A stretch of 64,000 nucleotides of DNA from the NCBI RefSeq assembly GCF_008244685.1, contig NZ_VTFT01000002.1, forward strand, positions 372,001-436,000. The letters run 5' to 3'. This document shows positions 54,796 through 63,467 of the stretch, piece after piece (the stretch's first letter is position 1; each line of letters opens with the position of its first letter). Both the position numbers and the translations under genes were made by a program. The notes beneath the pieces were generated by a model that saw only the letters and a list, made by a program, of their open reading frames with translations, searched no databases and was not told where the DNA came from. This DNA comes from Luteimonas viscosa (GTDB lineage Bacteria > Pseudomonadota > Gammaproteobacteria > Xanthomonadales > Xanthomonadaceae).

Positions 54796-56901
54796 TCAGG
54801 TGGCGTGGAACAGGCCCGCGCGCAATCCGTGGCGCAGGTATTCGTCGAGGCGGATGCGCAGGTTGGCTTCGCGCTGCGGCTGGGCGAGGGCGTGCATCAC
54901 GCCGATCTCGCCCTCGTCGCTGGCGCCGCGCAGGATCGCCGCGGGCGTGCTGGCGCGCAGCTGCATGTAGGCCGGCTGCCCGTAGCGCAGCGCGTTGAAG
55001 TGCGGGCGCACGCGGGGGTGCGCGTCGTCGGGCAGGCAGCGGTAGCGGCGCGGCGCGATCGAGTCCGCCGGCAGCCAGCAGAAGCGCACGCAGCCGTGCT
55101 GGGTACGCTGTGCGCGCACGGGCGCGAGCCAGTCGTCGCCTTCTGCCAGCGCCGCATGGAAGATCGTGTCGGACGCGAGTTCGATGGTGCGCGCATGCAG
55201 CTTGCCCACCAGGGTGCTGTCGCGGATGGTGAGGGCGCCGCCGGCGGAGGCGTCGTCCGGCGCGGCGTAGGCCACGGCGGTCGGCGTGCCGGCATCGACG
55301 ATGCAGTCGACCAGCTCGACCTCGGCGCCGGGCGCCACGCGCAGGGCGCCGGTGATGCAGTGTTCGAGGCGCACGTTGGCGAAGGGATGTTCGATCACCA
55401 GGCTGGGCACGCCGGACGAGGCCGCGCTGCCGTCGGACAGCAGCGACAGGCCCGGCACCAGCGTGCAGTGGCGCAGCACGAGGGTGCGGGTGGCGTCGTC
55501 GCCGGCGTCGGGCAGCACCAGCGCGCCGCCGGAGATCACCAGGCCGTCGAGGACGAGACTGGCGCCGGCGCCGATGTCGAGGGTGATGTCGCCGCTCGCA
55601 GCGAGCAACGGGCGCGCGCCGTTGCGGGCCGCGACGACGACGGTGGCGTCGTCGTCGGGATTGGCGGGCGCGTCCACGGTCAGCGTGGTGGGCGCGGTGT
55701 AGGTGAGGCTGTCGCCGATGCGCAGGCGGCCGCCGGCGGCAATCGCGTCGAGATGCGGCTGCAACGCTTCGCCGGCCATCGCCTCCACCTGCAGCGCGAG
55801 CGCCTCGCCCTCGGGCACGCGTTCGTACTCGCCGCCGCCGAGCATGCGCGCGAAGCCGTGGTGGAAGCTGGCGCGCAGCGGGGCTTCGACATTCGCGCCC
55901 AGCACCACGCGGCCGCGTTCCGGATCGATCGCGACGCGATCGTCGGGAATGGTGTCCTGATGGTTCCAGTCGCCGCCGGGCAGATCGCGCAGATCGGCGA
56001 TCACGATCTCCGCCACCGGCACCGGCTCCCAGCTGTCGGCTTCCGCGCCGGGGCGCAGCAGGACCAGGCTGTCGCCCAGGCCGTAGTCGTGGTCGATGGT
56101 GGCTGGGTCGGCCGCGTCCTGTGCCGCGCGCACCGCCGCGGCCATGTCGCGCACGTCCAGCGGTGCGGCGACATGCACCGGCGCGCTGAGCGTGACGATC
56201 GAGTCCTCGCTGCGCGGCCGCCGGAACAGCGCCAGGTCGGCGCCGAGCGGATCGAGCCGGAAGCGGGTGCCGCCGGCATCGTCCGGGTGCGGCACCAGCG
56301 GGATGCCGGTCAGCGGCAACGCCAGCAGCCGCCACGTGAAGATGCCGATGTTGGGGATGTTGTAGCGGCCGCCGCCGGATTCGGCCGTGGCCTGGGGCGC
56401 GCGCAGGTCGGGGGTGTGCGCGGTGGTGTTGAAGGCGCCGCCGAGCGCGCGCATCGCCGGCTGCGAACGCAGGTCGGCGGTGGCCATCGCGTGCGGGCGC
56501 AGGTGCTTCATGTACTGGGTGGCCGCCAGCTGCTCGAAGAACTCGGCCACGTGCGCGGGCCGGCCGAGCAGGTCGCGCGCCAGTTGCTCCAGCATCAGCG
56601 CGGTGCCTTTGCGGCGGCGGTAGGCGATGGTGTTCGCCACTTCGGCACGCGGCGACGCGACCTCGGCCGCGATGCCGGCGAGCGGGCGGTAGCCGATCAG
56701 GTCGCCGATGTAGGGCACCACCCAGTCGGCGCAGGTTTCGATGAACTGGTCGTCGTAGAGCTGCTCGACGTCCTCCTCCAGCGCCTCGAGTTCGCGTGCG
56801 AACAGCGCGACCAGGGCGCGCAGCGGCTCGCCCAGGGCATCGTCGCGGATCCGGTGGATGGCCGGCAGCAGTTCGTAGAGGCGCTGCGCATCGAGGCTCA
56901 T
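54796..56901 (-). CDS. Tail protein I-like N-terminus fused to a beta-structured C-terminus
   Basis: 701 residues from the ATG at 56901, overlapping the upstream gene by 4 nt. Residues 1-150 (LYELLPAIHRIRDDALGEPL, WVVPYIGDLIGYRPL, VANTIAYRRRKGTALMLEQL) are the P2 gpI-like baseplate wedge domain. The remainder is beta-rich, with pectin-lyase-like turns (LVLDGLVISGGALVLPD, TLVLRHCTLVPGLSLLSDG, IELVDCIVD) around residues 420-570. It joins a wedge component to a surface-exposed beta-helix, a plausible scaffold between baseplate and fibres. Confidence 0.83.
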   Translation of the reverse strand: MSLDAQRLYELLPAIHRIRDDALGEPLRALVALFARELEALEEDVEQLYDDQFIETCADWVVPYIGDLIGYRPLAGIAAEVASPRAEVANTIAYRRRKGTALMLEQLARDLLGRPAHVAEFFEQLAATQYMKHLRPHAMATADLRSQPAMRALGGAFNTTAHTPDLRAPQATAESGGGRYNIPNIGIFTWRLLALPLTGIPLVPHPDDAGGTRFRLDPLGADLALFRRPRSEDSIVTLSAPVHVAAPLDVRDMAAAVRAAQDAADPATIDHDYGLGDSLVLLRPGAEADSWEPVPVAEIVIADLRDLPGGDWNHQDTIPDDRVAIDPERGRVVLGANVEAPLRASFHHGFARMLGGGEYERVPEGEALALQVEAMAGEALQPHLDAIAAGGRLRIGDSLTYTAPTTLTVDAPANPDDDATVVVAARNGARPLLAASGDITLDIGAGASLVLDGLVISGGALVLPDAGDDATRTLVLRHCTLVPGLSLLSDGSAASSGVPSLVIEHPFANVRLEHCITGALRVAPGAEVELVDCIVDAGTPTAVAYAAPDDASAGGALTIRDSTLVGKLHARTIELASDTIFHAALAEGDDWLAPVRAQRTQHGCVRFCWLPADSIAPRRYRCLPDDAHPRVRPHFNALRYGQPAYMQLRASTPAAILRGASDEGEIGVMHALAQPQREANLRIRLDEYLRHGLRAGLFHAT

Positions 56902-59675
56902 GGCATGGTCTCCAGTCGCGTCAGCGGACCCGGATGCAGCGTCAGCAGTTCGGCAGGGCGCGGCAGGCCGCCCGCTACCCGCATGCGCGAGGCCAGCAGC
57001 CGCACCTGGCGCGAGGGCAGGGTCTGGGCGAAGGGCGAGGTGCCGCCGTAGAGCAGGTCGAGGTCGATCGCGACCACGCCGGGCACCGCGTGCGCCACCG
57101 ACACCACTTCGGACTGCTGCACCGGCTGCCCGAGCTCGCGGCGGTCGAACGAGAAGGCCTCGCGCAAGGCGGCCTCGACCGCGGCGAGCACGGTTGCGGG
57201 GTCGTGCGCCGGATCGCACTTCACCTTCAGGCCGATGCGGAAGGTGCTGGCCACGTAGCCCATCAGGCGCACGGAGACATGCGGGTCGCCGCCGGCGGTG
57301 AGCGCGTCGCGCAGGTTGGCCCACACCGGGTTGCTCTCGGCGAGCAACGCGCCGTCCTGCCCGGCGACGGTGATGGCGATCACCGGGCCATGCGCGAGCT
57401 GCAGCACCTGCGCCTGCGCCTTGGCGATGCCGGCATAGGCGCGCGCGAAGTCGGCATAGTCGAGCACTGACACCACCCGGCCCAGGGTACGCGTGCCGAG
57501 CGGGATCGAGCTACGCGCGTGCGCGGCCGGTTCCGGATCGGTACCGCCCTCGGCGGCGCCCGGGTTGGCGACCCCTTTCACCCCGAGCGGGCGCGTCATC
57601 AGCTGGGTCAGCGATTCGGCGCGCACGTTGCCTTCGGCGCCGGTGCCCTTGCGGTAGCTGGCGCGCACGTTCTGGCTGCCGCTGGGCAGGCGCGCGCCGC
57701 GCTCGCCGTCGCCGAACTGCAACCAGTCGCGTCCGGCCTCGTCGGTGCGCAGGGTGTAGGCGTGGTCGCCGGGCGCGGCGCCGTACAGGCTGTCGCGCTG
57801 TTTCCACTCGATGCCGCCGACGCGCACGGTGAGCTCGCTGGCGGCGCCGAGTTCGTTCGCGGCGGCGCGCCAGGTGAGCGGCGCCTGCTTCAGTTCGAAG
57901 CGCTGGTGCGCCTGGCTGGCGCTGCCGGAGCCCAGCACCTGGGCGACGGTTTCCCCGTGGCGCGCGGCGGCGACGTTGGCGAGCACCGTCACCGACTCGC
58001 GCTGCAGCGGTGCGGGCAGGGGCGGGTCGATGTCGAGCAGGGCGCCGCCGGCATCGCTGCGGGCCGGGGCGGTGAGCGTGGCGCGGTGAACGATGGACTG
58101 GCCGCTGGTTGCAGTGCCCTGGACGATGATGCGGCGGCCGACTTCGAGCCCGTCCGGCGCCACGGCGACGGGAACCGTGTCGCCGGAGACCGCCGTGGTG
58201 ACGGGCGTCTGCGCCAGGACGAGTTCCTCCGACTGTGCGAACACCTTGAGCGTGCGGACCTTCTTCTCGAAGCGGTCGTACTGGTCGCCGGCCAGGCGCA
58301 GGCGCGTGGATTTGCCCGACAGCGCGAATTCCGCGCGCGCCACTTCGCTCGCGCCATCGACGCGGTACAGCTCGACATAGGTGTCCACCGGCGCGGGATC
58401 GCTGGCGGCGTCGTAGGCGCCGTAGGCGAGCACGGCGTAGCCGCCGGGCGCGATCGCGGGGTAGGCGGCGTCGAGGTCGACGTGACCGCCGTCGGCGGTG
58501 GGGCCGGCAGGCGAGACGACGAAGTCGGGCCAGCCATCGTCCGCGATGTCGAGCGTGGCGGAGAGGCCGGGATGGGCCACGCTGTCGATTTCGTGCAGCT
58601 CGCGATCCGCACCGATACGGAGCGCGGCCCGCATGAACACCGGCGTGGTGCCCGTGTAGTCGTTGCGGAAATCCTGCGGCATCGTCCGCCACATCGGCGC
58701 GTTATGGCCGAACACCGAGGCGCGCTGGCGCAGCGCGTACACGCGCACGTCGTCGCCGGCGGGCGACATCGCCGGCGACAGCGAACCGAGCGCGCGCTTC
58801 CACGAAACCCGGGTACGGTCGTAGTCCGGTTCGGCCAGCACTTCGCTGAGGATGCGGAAGTCCCAGCGGTTGCTGGCGGGGTCGGCATCGAACTCGGCGC
58901 CGACCACCAGCAGCGCGTCGCCGGGCTTGAGCCCCGTGGCGACGCCGTGCAGCCAGAGCGTGCGGTCGCCCATCGCCGGCAGCCGCGGGCGCGACAGCCA
59001 CGGGCGCATCGCGCTCCACTCCGGACGCGCGGCGATCGCTTCCACCGTCTCGAAGGTCTGCGGCTTCTCGTCCGGCCCCGGCACGCTCTGCACCTTGAGT
59101 CCGGCATCCAGCTGCACCTGCGTGGGGATGCCGGTGACGAACATCCCCGGCTCCTTAGGCGCGCCCGGCGGCGGCTCGCGCGGCGGCTCCAGGGTGAAGG
59201 CCAGCCAGGTCTCGGCAGCGATGCCGGGACGCAGGCGGTAGCCGATCAGCCGGCCCATCTCCTGCAGCGAGACGCGTTCGGTGGCGGTGCGCAGCCAGGA
59301 TTCGTTGGCGATGCGCTCCTGGTAGAACGCGAGCACGTCGGCGCTGCAGGCGAAAGCGTCGATCAGGCCGAGGGTGAAGTCGTCTTTGTCGCGGGTGAGC
59401 AGGTTCGAAAGCGGACTGGCTTTCGGCTCGACGGGGTCCGCCGGATCGACGGGCTCGGCGGGATCAATCAGCAGGGTCGAATCGGACAGGCCGTCGATCA
59501 GGCTTGAACGGAAATCGGGATGGCGGCCGATCCGGTAGGCTACCGCGTCCAGCCCGTGGCGGTTGGCGTGCGCCTGCGGGGTGGCCGCATCGATGCCCTC
59601 GCAGCAGCCGCAGGCCTCGCTGCCCGGCGGCGGCGCGACGCTGCCGGCCTTCGCGTCGGGACGCAGTGCGCTCAT
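56898..59675 (-). CDS. Putative baseplate assembly protein (second J-like)
   Basis: 925 residues from the ATG at 59675; overlaps of 4 nt with both neighbours. The N-terminus has a cysteine cluster ACGCCEG at 21-27, then HANRHGLDAVAYRIGRHPDF and SCSADVLAFYQERIANE-like sequence (AFACSADVLAFYQERIANES), the hallmark of baseplate-J wedge proteins. GAAPGDHAYTLRTDEAGRDW and QFGDGERGARLPSGSQNVRA in the C-terminal half match the J core fold, and VRLMGYVASTFRIGLKVKCD closes it. It probably forms the wedge ring with the 862-residue paralogue. Confidence 0.88.
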   Translation of the reverse strand: MSALRPDAKAGSVAPPPGSEACGCCEGIDAATPQAHANRHGLDAVAYRIGRHPDFRSSLIDGLSDSTLLIDPAEPVDPADPVEPKASPLSNLLTRDKDDFTLGLIDAFACSADVLAFYQERIANESWLRTATERVSLQEMGRLIGYRLRPGIAAETWLAFTLEPPREPPPGAPKEPGMFVTGIPTQVQLDAGLKVQSVPGPDEKPQTFETVEAIAARPEWSAMRPWLSRPRLPAMGDRTLWLHGVATGLKPGDALLVVGAEFDADPASNRWDFRILSEVLAEPDYDRTRVSWKRALGSLSPAMSPAGDDVRVYALRQRASVFGHNAPMWRTMPQDFRNDYTGTTPVFMRAALRIGADRELHEIDSVAHPGLSATLDIADDGWPDFVVSPAGPTADGGHVDLDAAYPAIAPGGYAVLAYGAYDAASDPAPVDTYVELYRVDGASEVARAEFALSGKSTRLRLAGDQYDRFEKKVRTLKVFAQSEELVLAQTPVTTAVSGDTVPVAVAPDGLEVGRRIIVQGTATSGQSIVHRATLTAPARSDAGGALLDIDPPLPAPLQRESVTVLANVAAARHGETVAQVLGSGSASQAHQRFELKQAPLTWRAAANELGAASELTVRVGGIEWKQRDSLYGAAPGDHAYTLRTDEAGRDWLQFGDGERGARLPSGSQNVRASYRKGTGAEGNVRAESLTQLMTRPLGVKGVANPGAAEGGTDPEPAAHARSSIPLGTRTLGRVVSVLDYADFARAYAGIAKAQAQVLQLAHGPVIAITVAGQDGALLAESNPVWANLRDALTAGGDPHVSVRLMGYVASTFRIGLKVKCDPAHDPATVLAAVEAALREAFSFDRRELGQPVQQSEVVSVAHAVPGVVAIDLDLLYGGTSPFAQTLPSRQVRLLASRMRVAGGLPRPAELLTLHPGPLTRLETMP

Positions 59676-62260
59676 TGCCCGCCTCCTGCCGACAGCGACA
59701 GCTTTCCGCGTTCGCGGAAGTTGGGATTGTTCGCGAGCTGGGCGATCTCGAGCCGGTCGAGCCGGATCACGCCTTCTTCCAGCGAGGCCGCGCTGCCATT
59801 GACCAGGCGGCGGAAGCGGTCGACGCGCACCGAGGCCACGCCGGCGACCGCCTGCGCGGTCGCGACCACGCTGCTCAGGTAGACCGGATCGCCGAAGCTG
59901 AAACGGTCGGGATGGAACAGCCCGAGGCTGCCGTCGGGATGCAGGCGCGCACTGAGCGCGCGTTCCACCGCCGCCAGCACGTCGCTGCGGAAATAACCGG
60001 GCTTCACGCACACATGCAGGGCGAGATCCAGCGGCACCATGCGCGGCGCGTCGACGGCGACGTCGTAGCCGGCCATGCGGTAGCGCTCCAGGTGCCGGCG
60101 CAGCTGCGAGCGGAACGGCGCGTCGACCGCCGCGCCACCGGGGCGGTCGGCGCTGACGAACACGCTGTACCAGCTGCCGGTCCAGCGGAAGGTCGCGGCG
60201 GCGCGGCCGACCTCGGGGCTGCGCTCGCTCACGGCCGCGTAGTCGTCGGCGGTGACCGCGCGTTCCTGGGTACGGAACGCGTGCGGCGCGTCGCGGCGCG
60301 CGGCTTCCACGTCCTCGGGCGCGGTGCCGCCGGCGGCGGGCATCGGGTTGCCGATCGCCTCGATGGCGGTCGGATCGGGCGGCGGGTCGGGACCGTCGGC
60401 ATACAGCGCCGGATCGAACACCAGGTGCGCGAGCGCGTCGGCGCCGATGTTGCCGGACACGCCGTTGCCCACGCGGTAGCGCGCGCGCAGGCGGGTGCCG
60501 GGATTGGGACGCTTGCCGTTGCGGTCGTCGCCGAAACGCAGGCGGGTGCGGCCGTCGTGCTCGGTCTCGACCACGAAGTGCGGCGCGCCGGCATCGCTGC
60601 CGAGCAGGTCGTGGCGCGGGCTCCACGGCGGCAGTTGCGGATCATCCTCGAGCAGCGCGATGCGCGGCAGCGCATGCCGCGGGTCGAGCGGCAGCAACTG
60701 GCTCGCGGGCCACAGCGGCGCCGGGGTGTCGTCCCGGGTCGCGGCCAGCAGGTCCGCCAGCGCGAAACCCTGGGTGACCGGCTGCGAGGCCAGCCAGGGG
60801 CGGTAGCGCACCGGCACCGGCACCCGCTCGCGCGTGCCGCAGCGATCGGCCTGCGATGCGCCGGGCGCGTAGCGGCGCACCGCGTCGGGCACCTCGGGTA
60901 GCGCTTCGTCGGGTAGCGTGTGGCCGTGGTCGGCGAGCACGATGTTGCCGCGCGCGACCGCGAACACCAGCTCCGGATGCGATTCGACGCCCAGGCACAG
61001 CGGGAACGGCAGCGCGTCGGCCGGCGCCCATTCGATGCGGGTGACCTCGCGCGGCTCATCGACGGCGGGCTCTTCGAACAGGCCGCCAGAAGGATCGATT
61101 GCGGTGTCATCGACCCCGGTCAGCCGCACCGCCCAGCGATGGCCGCGATCGGCATCGTGCTCGGACAGCGTGGTCGGGCTGCGGGTTTCGACGAACACCA
61201 GCACGTCGCCGACCGCCAGCGGTGGCCGGCCGCGTAGCGTCGCGCTCGTCGCGCCGCGTGGCAGGCAGCAACCCGCATCCCCCCAGGTGTAGAAGAGGAG
61301 TTCATTGCGGTCGGCATGCAGGGTGACCGTGTGCGCGGTCTCGAACACCACCGGCGCTGCGGCCATCGCCTGGCGCGCATCGCGGCTGCCGGGCTCGATC
61401 ACCGCGCCGATACCGGGCACCCGCGTGAGCAGCCGCGTGCCGCCCGCCAGCACTAGGTCGCCGCTGCCTTCGGCCAGGCGTACCTGGACCCAGGTGCGGG
61501 CGTTGCAGCCGTCGTGCAGGTGGTAGTCCACCAGGCGCGCGTGGCGGCGCACCGAGCTGCGGCGGCGTGCGGTGGACAGGTAGGCCTCGTTCGCCACCGC
61601 GTCCTGGCGGTACGACAGGTTGTCGGCGGCGTAGGCCAGCAGCTCGACCAGGGTGACGCCGAGGTCGGCCGCCGAGCGCTCGCGCCAACCCGGCACCAGC
61701 AGGTCCATGCGGTCGAGCATCAGGCGGCGGAAGCCGGGATAGTCGCGGGCGAGGTAGTCGATGTCGGGCGCGGCGGCCACCTCGGTGGGGCAGGGCAGCG
61801 ATTGCGCGCAATCGAAATCGGAGGGGCATTCGACCTTGAACGAGAATTCGATCCGCGACAGCAGCGGATCGAAGCCGGCGGGCGGCTGGTCGTCGCCGGA
61901 GTTCGCCACCAGGGCCAGGGTGTAGCGCGAGAAGTCGCCTTCGCCGTCGGTGCGGATCACCAGGGTGCGCGCGGGATCGTCGAGGCCGTTCGCAAGGCCT
62001 GCTTCCGCTTCGGCCGGCAGGGCGTCCGCCGGCGCGCACCAGGCGATGCCGACGCGGGCGATGCGTTCGCCGCCATCGATGCGCAGGTTCTCCGGCGAGA
62101 GCGTGAATCCGTCGCGCAGCAGTCGCAGGAACAGCGTGCGCTGGCGCGCCACGCCCGGGGGCGCCGCGCGGTCGAGCACCTCGACGAAGTTGATCGCGTT
62201 GTCGCTCCCGGAGCGGCGCAGGACTTCCAGCCGGCGGGGATCGCAGCAGTGGTACCTCAT
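59672..62260 (-). CDS. Putative baseplate assembly protein (first J-like)
   Basis: 862 residues from the ATG at 62260, overlapping gp25 by 4 nt. It begins MRYHCCDPRRLEVLRRSG, a typical family start. Residues 168-230 contain DYLARDYPGFRRLMLDRMD and ADLGVTLVELLAYAADNLSY, the conserved J-like region. TRLRFGDDRNGKRPNPGTRL and the C-terminal RMVPLDLALHVCVKPGYF match the second J module. Adjacent non-identical J proteins are a feature of several contractile injection systems; together they build the wedge. Confidence 0.9.
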   Translation of the reverse strand: MRYHCCDPRRLEVLRRSGSDNAINFVEVLDRAAPPGVARQRTLFLRLLRDGFTLSPENLRIDGGERIARVGIAWCAPADALPAEAEAGLANGLDDPARTLVIRTDGEGDFSRYTLALVANSGDDQPPAGFDPLLSRIEFSFKVECPSDFDCAQSLPCPTEVAAAPDIDYLARDYPGFRRLMLDRMDLLVPGWRERSAADLGVTLVELLAYAADNLSYRQDAVANEAYLSTARRRSSVRRHARLVDYHLHDGCNARTWVQVRLAEGSGDLVLAGGTRLLTRVPGIGAVIEPGSRDARQAMAAAPVVFETAHTVTLHADRNELLFYTWGDAGCCLPRGATSATLRGRPPLAVGDVLVFVETRSPTTLSEHDADRGHRWAVRLTGVDDTAIDPSGGLFEEPAVDEPREVTRIEWAPADALPFPLCLGVESHPELVFAVARGNIVLADHGHTLPDEALPEVPDAVRRYAPGASQADRCGTRERVPVPVRYRPWLASQPVTQGFALADLLAATRDDTPAPLWPASQLLPLDPRHALPRIALLEDDPQLPPWSPRHDLLGSDAGAPHFVVETEHDGRTRLRFGDDRNGKRPNPGTRLRARYRVGNGVSGNIGADALAHLVFDPALYADGPDPPPDPTAIEAIGNPMPAAGGTAPEDVEAARRDAPHAFRTQERAVTADDYAAVSERSPEVGRAAATFRWTGSWYSVFVSADRPGGAAVDAPFRSQLRRHLERYRMAGYDVAVDAPRMVPLDLALHVCVKPGYFRSDVLAAVERALSARLHPDGSLGLFHPDRFSFGDPVYLSSVVATAQAVAGVASVRVDRFRRLVNGSAASLEEGVIRLDRLEIAQLANNPNFRERGKLSLSAGGGQ

Positions 62261-62628
62261 GGCGCGCCGCCTCCGGGAATGTCGATCGCGGCGCTGGCGG
62301 TGCTGCCGTCGCGCAGCAGCCGGTAGTCGACGTCGACGCGCAGGGCGCCGTCGTCGTTGCCGATGCGCACCGCGTCGACCGCGATCAGGTGCGAGAGGTG
62401 CTGCTGCAGCGAGGACTGCACCAGCATCTGCGCGGTGGCCGCGACCGCGACGCTGTTGGGTTCGAACACCAGCTGCAGCAGGCCGGCGCCGAAGTCGGGG
62501 CGCATCACCCGCTCGCCCGGCGCGGTCAGCAGCACCTGGGCGATCAGGTCGCGCACGTGGTCGACGTCGTCGGTGCCGGCGGTGCGGCCGCTGCCGTCGA
62601 AGCGATAGGGGAAGTCGAGATGCGGCAT
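62257..62628 (-). CDS. GPW/gp25-like baseplate wedge protein
   Basis: 123 residues. The gp25 family initiates sheath assembly on the baseplate wedge. The domain is recognisable from the DHVRDLIAQVLLTAPGERVM and RPDFGAGLLQLVFEPN segments, the near-universal GERVMRPDFG motif. It lies 10 bp after the PAAR-like gene and overlaps the first J-like gene by 4 nt. Confidence 0.93.
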   Translation of the reverse strand: MPHLDFPYRFDGSGRTAGTDDVDHVRDLIAQVLLTAPGERVMRPDFGAGLLQLVFEPNSVAVAATAQMLVQSSLQQHLSHLIAVDAVRIGNDDGALRVDVDYRLLRDGSTASAAIDIPGGGAP

Positions 62629-62638
62629 GTCGTGCTCC

Positions 62639-62956
62639 TCAGGTCGCCAGCACGCGGGTCTGGCTGGCGACCGCCTGCATTCCGGTGCCCGTGGCGACGC
62701 ACAGCGCGGTGCCGCCGACGATCGCCAGCGGCAGCCCGCCCGCGAGCACGCGGGTGGCGCCGACCACCCACTGGCCGGTGGCGCAGAACGGTCCGGACGA
62801 CGTGGAGAGCGAGCAAGCTGCGATCACGTAGGGCGTGGTCACCTGCACCACCGGCTGCGCCGACACGCTCACCCGCGGGAACGGCATGGTCGGCACCGCG
62901 TTGCCCGCGTGCATGCACAGGACGGTGGCGCCGAGGTGGAGGACGGGCATCGGCAT
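62639..62956 (-). CDS. PAAR-like spike-tip protein
   Basis: 105 residues. The glycine/valine-rich pattern (MPVLHLGATVLCMHAG, LPLAIVGGTALCVATGTGMQ) fits PAAR-like proteins that cap the spike and bind a metal at the tip. Candidate ligands are H7, C14, H16, C48, C58 and C86; it is more cysteine-rich than classic PAAR proteins with their three histidines and one cysteine. Located between gpV and gp25, where tip genes usually sit. Confidence 0.85.
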   Translation of the reverse strand: MPMPVLHLGATVLCMHAGNAVPTMPFPRVSVSAQPVVQVTTPYVIAACSLSTSSGPFCATGQWVVGATRVLAGGLPLAIVGGTALCVATGTGMQAVASQTRVLAT

Positions 62957-62957
62957 C

Positions 62958-63467
62958 TCACACCACCGTCAGCGCGCCGAGGTTGATGTCGACGGTGGGC
63001 CCGGTCATGTTGATCGTGGCGCCCTTGCCGTTGGAGATGACGATGCCAACATCGCTGACCGAGATCATCGCGCCGGTGCTGGTCTGGATCAGGATGCCGC
63101 CGGTGGGGCCGGGCACGTCGCTGATGACGAGGCCGTTCTTCGCAAGCGTCTGCAGGGTGATGCCCGACACGCCCGGCGGCACCATGCGCGCCATCACCGG
63201 CACGTCGGCCTCGGCATAGAAGCCGCCGACCCACACCGGGTAGTCCGGATCGCCGCGCTCGAACTCCACCCACACGCCGGCGCCGATCGGCGGCACGGTG
63301 AACATGCCCATGTTCATGCCCGCCACCGGCAGGCACGGCATCGCCCAGCTGCTGAGCAGGTTGCCGCCGACATCCGGCACCTCGACCATCAGCCGGCCCT
63401 TCATCAGCGGATCGATGTTGTTGCGCACCGAGCCGCGGAACTTGCCGTAGTGGCGCTCGCCGCTCAT
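62958..63467 (-). CDS. gpV-like baseplate spike protein
   Basis: 169 residues. An OB-fold N-terminal half (GRLMVEVPDVGGNLLSSWAM, GAGVWVEFERGDPDYPVWVG) is the gpV/Gp5-type core that contacts the hub. The C-terminal half (GISGITL-like strands such as ILIQTSTGAMISVSDVGIVI) should form the trimeric beta-prism that pierces membranes. Its start overlaps the hub gene by 4 nt, and the PAAR-like gene follows after 1 bp. Confidence 0.92.
   Translation of the reverse strand: MSGERHYGKFRGSVRNNIDPLMKGRLMVEVPDVGGNLLSSWAMPCLPVAGMNMGMFTVPPIGAGVWVEFERGDPDYPVWVGGFYAEADVPVMARMVPPGVSGITLQTLAKNGLVISDVPGPTGGILIQTSTGAMISVSDVGIVISNGKGATINMTGPTVDINLGALTVV

Noticed and set aside
51943..57051. Open frame of about 1700 codons on the plus strand opposite the injection-system genes
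   Set aside because: It is antisense to three genes with clear families. Its composition (A, G, V, H, D runs) is the usual mirror of G+C-rich codon bias.
56898..60626. Longer start for the second J-like baseplate gene
   Set aside because: The frame is open upstream only because of base composition. The ATG at 59675 overlaps the previous stop as ATGA like its neighbours and starts with a family-typical sequence.
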